This document shows, in pieces, positions 1 to 7,851 of a stretch of DNA of 33,857 nt. Positions within the stretch are counted from its first letter, which is position 1. Every line of letters starts with the position of its first letter. Under the pieces are notes generated by a model that saw nothing but the letters and a program-made list of their open reading frames with translations, made no database searches and was not told the origin of the DNA. Where the stretch lies: the NCBI GenBank assembly GCA_019309685.1, contig JAFDFT010000026.1:1-33857 (forward strand). The letters are read 5' to 3'. The DNA is from Deltaproteobacteria bacterium. Lineage in GTDB: Bacteria; Desulfobacterota; Desulfobacteria; Desulfobacterales; JAABPS01. The position numbers were made by a program, and so were the translations under genes.

Positions 1-27
1 TCTTCTTCGACTAAAGTGGAGAAGAAC
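1..27 (+). repeat. copy 1 (truncated by window edge) of a dispersed palindromic repeat
   Basis: TTCTTCGACTAAAGTGGAGAAGAAC; aligns with copies at 31.93 kb and 33.80 kb. Confidence 0.65.
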
Positions 28-46
28 TATATTTTTTAACACAATT

Positions 47-2107
47 ATGAGCGAACCTTTAGAAACATATAACAATGATGATTATGAAGTTGCAAAAAGG
101 CTGGTTGAAGCGGAAGAAGGTATCGGAAGAAAGCCGGAAGGGGTTTTAAAATATCTTATTCCTGCTGTTGCTGTTGCATGGAGTTTTTTCCAACTTTCTA
201 TTGCTAAATGGCTGATTATCGACTCAACCTTTATCCGGGCCATTCATCTGGGTTTTGCATTGCTGATTGTTTTTTTAAACTACCCGGTTTTAAAAAAAAA
301 ACGATTCAGCCTTGATTTTCTTTCCACAAAAACAAAAATTCCTTTTCCGGACATTGTTATTGCTGTTGTTGCCGCATTGGCAGCCCTTTATATAGCGCTT
401 GATTATGATGGAATGACAACGCGTTATGGCATGCCTGTTTTAAGGGATCTTGTTATGGGGTTAACGCTTGTCATTCTTTTAATGGAGGGGACCCGGCGTG
501 TTATAGGGCCGGCGCTTCCAGTTATCGCTTCACTCTTTATCCTCTATGCGTTTTTAGGACCTTACATGCCCGACGTTATCGCTTTTAAAGGGGTTTCTTT
601 AGACCGGTTTGTAGGGCAAATGACTATGTCAACAGAAGGGATCTATGGGATTCCTCTGGATGTGTCTGCGACCATTGTCTTTTTGTTCGTTTTGTTCGGC
701 TCCATGCTCGAAAAGGCAGGAGCAGGACGTTATTTCATTAACCTTGCGTTATCCCTCCTTGGAGGGTTCAAGGGCGGTCCGGCAAAAGCTGCCATAATGG
801 GCAGCGGTCTTACAGGGATGGTTTCGGGATCAAGCATCGCTAATATTGTAACCACCGGAACATTTACCATCCCCATGATGAAAAAAGTTGGTTATCCGCC
901 GACCAAGGCAGCGGCCATTGAAGTGGCGGCCAGTACGGATGGACAACTGGCGCCTCCGATCATGGGGGCCGCAGCTTTTATCATTGCTGAATATGTGAAT
1001 GTTCCTTATATTCAAGTGGTTAAAGCGGCCGCTATCCCGGCCTTCGCGTCTTATGCCGCGCTTTTTTTTATTTCCCATATTGAGGCATCCAAACTGGGGT
1101 TAAGGGGTATGCCTCGTAGGGAGCTGCCTCCATTTTTTAAGACCCTGATGAGCGGAGTTCATTTTCTTATTCCCTTAGTAATACTGATTTATGAACTGGT
1201 AGTAGTCAGACACTCTCCGGAACTAGCCGCATTTAACGCCATATGGGTTATGGTTATTATTATGCTCCTTCAGCATCCCGTAAAGGCATTATTAAACAAA
1301 GAACCAGTTTTCCCCGCATTGAAACAAAGTATTACTGAGATTTTTTCTTCTCTTGCTTCAGGCGGACGAAACATGGTTTCTGTAGCTCTTGCCACGGCTG
1401 CAGCAGGGATTATTGTGGGTGTTGTCGCACTTGGGCTTGGCGGTCTTATCACGGAAGTGATAGATATTATTTCCATGGGTAATATTTATCTGATGCTGGT
1501 TATTACGGCAATTGCCAGTCTCATTATCGGAATGGGGCTTCCCACAACTGCTACCTATATTGTTATGGCCTCATTGACAGCACCGGCTATTGTTCACATA
1601 GCCGGCGCCAGGGAGTTTTTTGTTCCTCTAATGGCCGCGCATCTGTTTTGTTTTTATTTTGGAATTCTTGCTGACGACACTCCTCCGGTTGGGCTGGCCG
1701 CTTATGCCGCTTCGGCTATTGCCAAGTCGCCGCCGATTCTCACCGGCCTTCAGGGATTTATGTATGATATCCGTACCGCTATTTTGCCTTTTATGTTTAT
1801 CTTCAACGCAGACTTGATTCTTCATAATATCAACAGTTGGCCACAAGGACTTACTATATTTGCCATGGCATGTATCGGTAATTTCGCATTTGCATCCGCC
1901 ACACAGGGCTGGTTCATTACGCGAAATGCACTCTATGAAATACCTCTTTTTTTATGTGTTACTTTTATGTTGATGCGGCCGGACCAGGTATCGGTGTGGC
2001 TGGGTATTCCTTATGACCAGCGATACTGGGTGTATCCCATGGGACTGGCGCTCTACGGTTTGATTTACCTTATGCAGAGGCGGCGCTTACCCAAAGAATC
2101 GGTTTAA
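47..2107 (+). CDS. TRAP transporter permease, fused small+large membrane subunits (DctQM/TAXI-type)
   Basis: 686 aa, highly hydrophobic; TRAP large-subunit motifs such as GSGLTGMVSGSSIANIVTTGTFTIPMMKKVGYPPTKAAAIEVAASTDGQLAPPIMGAAAFIIAEY and GMGLPTTATYIVMASLTAPAI. Confidence 0.93.
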   Translation: MSEPLETYNNDDYEVAKRLVEAEEGIGRKPEGVLKYLIPAVAVAWSFFQLSIAKWLIIDSTFIRAIHLGFALLIVFLNYPVLKKKRFSLDFLSTKTKIPFPDIVIAVVAALAALYIALDYDGMTTRYGMPVLRDLVMGLTLVILLMEGTRRVIGPALPVIASLFILYAFLGPYMPDVIAFKGVSLDRFVGQMTMSTEGIYGIPLDVSATIVFLFVLFGSMLEKAGAGRYFINLALSLLGGFKGGPAKAAIMGSGLTGMVSGSSIANIVTTGTFTIPMMKKVGYPPTKAAAIEVAASTDGQLAPPIMGAAAFIIAEYVNVPYIQVVKAAAIPAFASYAALFFISHIEASKLGLRGMPRRELPPFFKTLMSGVHFLIPLVILIYELVVVRHSPELAAFNAIWVMVIIMLLQHPVKALLNKEPVFPALKQSITEIFSSLASGGRNMVSVALATAAAGIIVGVVALGLGGLITEVIDIISMGNIYLMLVITAIASLIIGMGLPTTATYIVMASLTAPAIVHIAGAREFFVPLMAAHLFCFYFGILADDTPPVGLAAYAASAIAKSPPILTGLQGFMYDIRTAILPFMFIFNADLILHNINSWPQGLTIFAMACIGNFAFASATQGWFITRNALYEIPLFLCVTFMLMRPDQVSVWLGIPYDQRYWVYPMGLALYGLIYLMQRRRLPKESV

Positions 2108-2222
2108 ACCCAGTCGTCGGAAAAATGAATGTTTGCTATTCCACACAAACGATTTGACACAGAAAGGAACCAGTGATATCGAAAATGGCTTTTATTAAGT
2201 CATATATTTAAAGGAGGTAACC

Positions 2223-3116
2223 ATGAAAGAAGCTGTGGCAGTCTCGGCGGTAAGAACCGCTATTGGTAAATTCGGTGGAAGCTTAATAGATTACCCTGCA
2301 CCCGATTTAATGGGGCTCATCGTAAAAGAGGCAATTAATCGTTCGGGTGTTTCGCCAGAATTGGTTGAAGAAGTTATTGTCGGAGAATGCATGCAGCGAA
2401 CGGATGAGCTAACCACGGGGAGGCTTGCCGCTTTAAAAGCCGGCTTGTCCACATCCGTTCCGGGTTTTACAGTTCAGCGGAACTGTGCTTCTGCAATGCA
2501 GGCAGTTGTGCAGGCTGCCCAGCAGATCATGCTGGGAGATATGGATGCAGTTATTGGCGGCGGTGTTGAAGTTATGAGCCGAATTCCTTATAACCTTCCG
2601 TCGGCCCGATGGGGCCAGCGTTTGCAACACGGTGCTATGACCGATGGTGTTTGGGACGGACTGACTGATGCCTGGAGCGGTCTTATCATGGGAATGACAG
2701 CGGAAAACCTCGCAGAAAAATATAACATTTCCCGGGAAGAGCAGGATGAAATCGCTGTCCGCTCACACAATCTTGCTGAAGCCGCGATAAAGGAAGGTAA
2801 GTTTAAGGACGAAATTATGCCGGTGGAAATTCCTAAAAGAAAGGGCGACCCCGATATTTTTGATACGGATGAACATTACCGGCCTGGCTTGAAAATCGAA
2901 GATATGGCTAAACTCAAACCGACATTCAAAAAGGACGGAACGGTAACGGCGGGTAACTCTTCGGGTATTAACGACGGCGCGGCTGCTCTTTTATTAATGA
3001 GTATGGACAAAGCCAAAGAGATAGGTGCTACACCCATCGCAAAGCTTCTTGGGTATGGAGTCGGCGGCGTAGAACCTGAACTTATGGGTCAGGCAAGCAT
3101 TTGGGAAATGCTGTAA
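2223..3116 (+). pseudogene. acetyl-CoA acetyltransferase (thiolase), C-terminally truncated; probable internal deletion
   Basis: Thiolase N-domain with QRNCASAMQAV active-site Cys and NDGAAALLLMS, but ends ...ELMGQASIWEML* without the GHP His and C-terminal Cys motifs; strong SD (AAAGGAGGT) upstream. Confidence 0.8.
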
Positions 3117-3187
3117 TCATCAATTATATAAAATATAAAACAGTAAACAAAATGATTTATCTAACAGTTTCAATCTGAGGTGAAACT

Positions 3188-3901
3188 ATGAATCCAGATG
3201 ATTTAAAGGTTAAAATCCTGGGCATTGTTGGAACGCCAATCAAAGACGGTAACTGCCAGTATCTGCTTAAAGAGGCACTCGACGCAGCTGAAGGGTTGGG
3301 CCGGGTTGAAACGGAACTTGTCCATATAAAAGACTACAACATTGAATACTGCATCGGCTGCGATAAATGCTTACGCCGGGTACATAAACTGCAAAAAGAA
3401 GTGGGCTTCCATGTCATCCCTGTTCCTGTAAAAGATTACAACTGCACTATTAAAGACGATATGGAAATCATTCATAAAAAGATTCTCGGGGCGGACGGTA
3501 TCATTCTGGCCGCTCCTGTTTATATTGGGACCATACCGGGTCAGGTAAAAACATTTATTGACCGCTGCCGCACTTTTGTCCATGACTATCGTCTCAACGG
3601 AAAGGTGGCAGCGCCAATGACTGTTGCTTTTTTCAGGAATGCCGGAAGCGACACCGCTTTACAGGCCATGACTCTGTCATTACTGGCTCTAGGTCTCACT
3701 ATCGTTTCTATTGGTGCGCCGAGTGTTTCAACTCGGGAGGGATTGGGTGTGCCGATTCGTGAGACGCGGTTTGCTGTCAAAGAGGATTTGCTTGGGATGA
3801 CGGCAGCGAGGGTGGTTGGTAGTCAGGTGGCGCAGTCTGCACTTCAGATGAAAGCCGGCAGGCTGGCACTGGATGCTTCCGGCACAGGAAAAGTAGGATA
3901 G
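3188..3901 (+). CDS. NADPH-dependent FMN reductase-like / flavodoxin-fold iron-sulfur flavoprotein
   Basis: ILGIVGTPIKDGNCQYLLKEALDAA flavin-binding start, CIGCDKC, GADGIILAAPVYIGTIPGQVKTFIDR motif. Confidence 0.85.
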   Translation: MNPDDLKVKILGIVGTPIKDGNCQYLLKEALDAAEGLGRVETELVHIKDYNIEYCIGCDKCLRRVHKLQKEVGFHVIPVPVKDYNCTIKDDMEIIHKKILGADGIILAAPVYIGTIPGQVKTFIDRCRTFVHDYRLNGKVAAPMTVAFFRNAGSDTALQAMTLSLLALGLTIVSIGAPSVSTREGLGVPIRETRFAVKEDLLGMTAARVVGSQVAQSALQMKAGRLALDASGTGKVG

Positions 3902-3934
3902 ATTTAGGCATGAGCTGATCGTTATTTAGTAAAA

Positions 3935-3957
3935 CCTCAATTTTCGCTCAATTGAGG
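3935..3957. terminator. putative bidirectional intrinsic terminator
   Basis: CCTCAATT-TTCGCTC-AATTGAGG 8-bp stem flanked by A/T-rich tracts, between convergent genes ending at 3901(+) and 4029(-). Confidence 0.65.
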
Positions 3958-4028
3958 TAAAATTTATTTTATTCTCCCTGCAGCCTTTAACCCGTTAATG
4001 ATTTTCTACAAGTATAGTGTGGACGCGA

Positions 4029-5450
4029 TTACTGCCTCTGAGTATGGTATCGATAGAGGTGAGCCAGGACCTTTGCAGCCCTTTCAAATGTTGGATATGC
4101 CGGGATACCGGCTTTGGAGAATTGCGAGCGTTTTAAAGCACCTTCAGCGGCCAGAGTTTCGTCACCACCATCGGAATCAACAGTAAAGACTGTCGGCTTT
4201 TTGTTCGGCACAGCCTTAACAAAATTAATAACGGCTGGTGTAGAATCCGGTAAATCGGGCAAGTGGAAAGCTTTTCTCGGGATAAGCCGATCAACGATAA
4301 TCATGGAAACAGCTGGATCCCTGTACGCCAATTCCAGAAGCTCTCCAAGATAAGCGGCATCCTGAAAAACCTGGAACATATCAAGCGGATTTCCGGCAAT
4401 GGAACCGGCCTCTGGCACTGTTTTTCGAAGTACTTCCATTGTTGAATCCGATAGTTTGGGTACATCGAGTCCCTCCTGAATACAGATATCACTGAACACC
4501 ACGCTGTTTCCACCACCGCCGCCAATCAAAAACACCCCATTGCCTGTTGGAGCGGGAAGTGTGCAGAAGGCAGCTATTGTATCCACCCATTCTTCAATTG
4601 AATGTGCCTGAATAACACCGGTTTGGCGGAAAAAGGCCTCCCAGAGTTTCCGTTCTCCGGCCATGGAACCCGTATGAGATGATACGGTTGATGCCCCGAC
4701 ACTGGTTAATCCTCCTTTTAAAAGAACAATGGGTTTTTTTCGATTGACTTCACGGGCTAGATCAAGAAAGGCGCTTCCGTTCATGGCGCTTTCAAGGTAC
4801 ATGGCAATGACTTTAATTTTATTATCTTCAGCCATATAGGCAAGAAAATCCCTGCTTGTAAGGACGGCTTCATTTCCGATGCTGACCGCTTTATCGACGC
4901 CGATACCAAGTGAGCACAGATTTTCCGTCAGCCGTTGGGTAATCCCGCCACTTTGTGAAATCACTCCCACCGGGCCGCTTAAACCGGGGATGGCCCCCCA
5001 CGCTGTTAAATGTGAAGATGGGCAGTAGGGGCCCATACAGTTTGGGCCGATAACAAGCAGTCCGTTTTCTTTTGAGATGGCTATGACCTGTTCTTCAAGT
5101 GCTCTTCCTTCTTTCGTACCGGTTTCCTGGAAACCGGATGTAAGAATATGGATGTGTTTTGTTCCGACTTCGGCGCACTCTTTTAAAACGTCGGGTATCC
5201 GCTTGGCCGCGACACACACAATAGCAAGGTCCGGGGTTTCCGGGAGGGATGAAAGATTCGGATAAGCCTTTAGGCCGTTTATTGTTTCCGCTTTTGGATT
5301 CAAGGGGTAGAGCCTTCCTGCAAATCCGGACTCCTGAAGCTTGTTTAAAAAACTCGTTCCTCCGAAACGGTATGTTCCGCTCGATACGCCAACAATGGCA
5401 ATACTGTTCGGATTGAAAAATTTGTGAAATTCACTTATGTCAACAGTCAT
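4029..5450 (-). CDS. NDP-forming acyl-CoA synthetase alpha-type protein (CoA-binding + succinyl-CoA ligase-like domains)
   Basis: FFNPNSIAIVGVS, VIGPNCMGPY, GVISQSGG, SSHTGSMAGE phospho-His region; no ATP-grasp domain. Confidence 0.88.
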   Translation of the reverse strand: MTVDISEFHKFFNPNSIAIVGVSSGTYRFGGTSFLNKLQESGFAGRLYPLNPKAETINGLKAYPNLSSLPETPDLAIVCVAAKRIPDVLKECAEVGTKHIHILTSGFQETGTKEGRALEEQVIAISKENGLLVIGPNCMGPYCPSSHLTAWGAIPGLSGPVGVISQSGGITQRLTENLCSLGIGVDKAVSIGNEAVLTSRDFLAYMAEDNKIKVIAMYLESAMNGSAFLDLAREVNRKKPIVLLKGGLTSVGASTVSSHTGSMAGERKLWEAFFRQTGVIQAHSIEEWVDTIAAFCTLPAPTGNGVFLIGGGGGNSVVFSDICIQEGLDVPKLSDSTMEVLRKTVPEAGSIAGNPLDMFQVFQDAAYLGELLELAYRDPAVSMIIVDRLIPRKAFHLPDLPDSTPAVINFVKAVPNKKPTVFTVDSDGGDETLAAEGALKRSQFSKAGIPAYPTFERAAKVLAHLYRYHTQRQ

Positions 5451-5625
5451 TTCAATTTATCCTACTCATGATGATTCTTTGGAATGTAAACGCTATTTTC
5501 GAATAAAGCTTTCCACACAATTTTTACAGTTATTTGCAAATATTTGAAGGGTTTATAAAGAGTATCTGTAGGGCTGGCCGTAATTGATGGTAATATACGC
5601 GGTTTCAATAGCGGCATTTATATAA

Positions 5626-6042
5626 TTAGCTTGCTCGTTTTCCAAGAACGATTTTTTGTACATCTTTACCCAACCATTTGACTGCGTCAGAAAGTGAATA
5701 AAATACCCTGGTTTCCCATGTGATAGATTCTTCCATATTTGCGAGTATGTCGTACATACGGCTAAGACCGAATACCACGTCTTCCTTGGCCAGCATGGCG
5801 GTCTTGCTTTCGGGAGGACGCAACTGAATGCTAGCAGCAGCCGAATCAACAATATTGTGAATATCATCTGTAGTGAACTGCTCAATATCCACTCGAGCTT
5901 TTCGAAGATCGTACAGTTCATATTTCGTCAATCCTTGATTTGCATATTCTCCCAACGTGGCAAGCCACTCATCAGCGGAGGTGTCGCTCTTTAAGACAAA
6001 CCAGGTAAAATCCAGTTCCGGGTATCGGGTAAAGGCAAGCAT
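5626..6042 (-). CDS. SpoIIAA/STAS-like hypothetical protein
   Basis: 138 aa ORF with YELYDLRKA...ESKTAMLAKEDVVFGLSRMYDILAN...WETRVFYSLSDAVKWLG, resembling STAS/SpoIIAA-like small proteins. Confidence 0.6.
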   Translation of the reverse strand: MLAFTRYPELDFTWFVLKSDTSADEWLATLGEYANQGLTKYELYDLRKARVDIEQFTTDDIHNIVDSAAASIQLRPPESKTAMLAKEDVVFGLSRMYDILANMEESITWETRVFYSLSDAVKWLGKDVQKIVLGKRAS

Positions 6043-6307
6043 GATCCTGTTACTCCAAACGATAAATAGTCAATAAAGTATCACCTCAAATGAGCGCAAA
6101 TAAAATGGTAAACTTTTACTAAATACATAGGGATTAAGGGTATAGCTTGGTTTATTCATATTTTTGTATATCTTCTATAGTCTATAGATGAGGTATAAAT
6201 ATCATTCTTTATTTTTATTTTATTTACCCTCCGGGAAAATTCATGCTTTTCAACTATTTTATCTAAATTGATACACTTTTTTATGCAAAGAACCAATAAA
6301 ATAATGC

Positions 6308-6778
6308 TTATTTTTGTTTTTCTATTTCAATAAATCTGTTCATTACGAAATTATAAAAGACAAAGCATTTTTCTTTATAGATTTCTTTTTCCATATATTT
6401 TGTTAGGTCTTCAGGTTTGCTGAAGTCGCAAGAAATAAGCTCTTTGCAATTCGTGCTACTAAATTTGCTGATAAAATCATTGTAAAGAGAATTTACTTCT
6501 TTAACTGCGATGTTTCGATGTTCTTCATCTTCTTTTGGGATGCAGTCTTTTCCCTTGCCGCATCGAAGCCCAATCGCAACAGCGCTGCCAATTAAAAGTC
6601 CACATGTTGTTTGCCCTGAGTTGATAGCGCCCTGATAACCGGCTGTTGCCCATGAATGATGCGTATCAATATCCCATATTTCCTGCAGGCCCTGCAGAGT
6701 GGCTTCGGCTCATGTGGACGTTATCAGTTTTTTAAAGCTTCTTGATAAGACTTCATCAAAAAAATCTTGATCCCTCAT
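6308..6778 (-). CDS. C_GCAxxG_C_C family protein, probable selenoprotein (in-frame TGA read as Sec)
   Basis: Not in ORF track. ATG 6778 preceded by GGAGAGG SD; continuous 156-residue reading if TGA at 6712-6710 is decoded: MRDQDFFDEVLSRSFKKLITSTUAEATLQGLQEIWDIDTHHSWATAGYQGAINSGQTTCGLLIGSAVAIGLRCGKGKDC...STNCKELISCDF...; U falls where the family has Cys in a CAEAxLxxLQE context. Confidence 0.78.
6683..6712 (-). promoter_or_regulatory. putative bacterial SECIS element including the UGA codon
   Basis: UGA followed after 12 nt by CUGCAG-GGC-CUGCAG (perfect 6-bp stem, GG-starting loop); UGA-to-loop spacing 18 nt. Confidence 0.62.
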
Positions 6779-6865
6779 AATACCTCTCCGGAAAGGTTAA
6801 AATCGAATTTATAAATTTTAGAACATGTGATGGTAGGATAGCAAAAACTATTAAAATAAACGTGA

Positions 6866-7714
6866 TCAATCTTTTGGGCTGAAGCTATCATCAATAATTT
6901 TCATTAATGCTACTGATAGAGGCTTTACGTCATCTTTAGCGTTGTTAACAAACCTGATTCCCATTCCGCGATTCACAACCTTGTCGTCAGGGACATTGAT
7001 GTTCGACCATATAACTTCAGCATTAATCGATATCTGTTTTTGTTTGGAGATTATTATAGTAATAAGGAATTGTTCATTTAGTGGCAAAGGCTCCTGGCAC
7101 GAAATGAAAGCACCGCTGATACTGACATGCCTCGTTTCCGCTTTCATGTTACCCAATGAAGTTTTCATTTCAACAGGCCAGCTAACATCTATTCGTGAGT
7201 CCTTTCTACTTTCATAGCCTGATGTTTTGCCAAGCGTTTCATCATCAGGAAGGGTTTGCTGGTTGGTAGCGACAAGTGCCTGATGAAGCAGTTTAAGATT
7301 TTCATTGGGGTTATGGACGAATTGAATCCGCATTCCTTTATTCACAATTTTATCATCCCGGACACTGACATTTGTCCATATAGGTTTTCCATTTAGTATA
7401 AGCGGTTGGTCTAATGGGGTCTCAATGGTAAGACGGGCGGATTCATTTAAAGGCAAAGGGTTTTCACATATAACGAATGCTCCTCCTGCGCCGATATTTC
7501 GAATGACGCCATTTATGGTTTCTTTTGGTGTTTCTATGGCCACAGACCAGTTAACATCAATCCGGGGATGTTGTCGTTTTTCTTCGGCAGAAATATCCAA
7601 GGATTTTAAAGAAGAACTTTCTTTATTTCCCGGTCGCATCAGCTTAACCACAATGACTGCGGCCGTAAATGTAACAACCAGTACGATGAAAATGATGATA
7701 AACTCGAATGCCAT
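6866..7714 (-). CDS. membrane-anchored protein with two tandem PilZ-like domains
   Basis: N-terminal TM helix; two copies of the pattern (K)RQHPRIDVNWSV...GVIRNIGAGGAFVICENPLPLNE and RKDSRIDVSWPV...ETRHVSISGAFISCQEPLPLNE. Confidence 0.82.
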   Translation of the reverse strand: MAFEFIIIFIVLVVTFTAAVIVVKLMRPGNKESSSLKSLDISAEEKRQHPRIDVNWSVAIETPKETINGVIRNIGAGGAFVICENPLPLNESARLTIETPLDQPLILNGKPIWTNVSVRDDKIVNKGMRIQFVHNPNENLKLLHQALVATNQQTLPDDETLGKTSGYESRKDSRIDVSWPVEMKTSLGNMKAETRHVSISGAFISCQEPLPLNEQFLITIIISKQKQISINAEVIWSNINVPDDKVVNRGMGIRFVNNAKDDVKPLSVALMKIIDDSFSPKD

Positions 7715-7851
7715 GGCGCTTTACCTAAAATGCTGCAAAATGTGTAAATTGAAATTTGTTTTCATAGCTTTCAAACAAAAAACTATTAAAAAAGTCACAC
7801 TCCTGTCAAATAAAATTTTAAATATATCAATATTTTCAAAGTCAATGTAGT

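Noticed and set aside
5553-5921. 122-aa minus-strand ORF overlapping 5626-6042(-)
   Set aside because: Alternative frame of the STAS-like gene, no family features.
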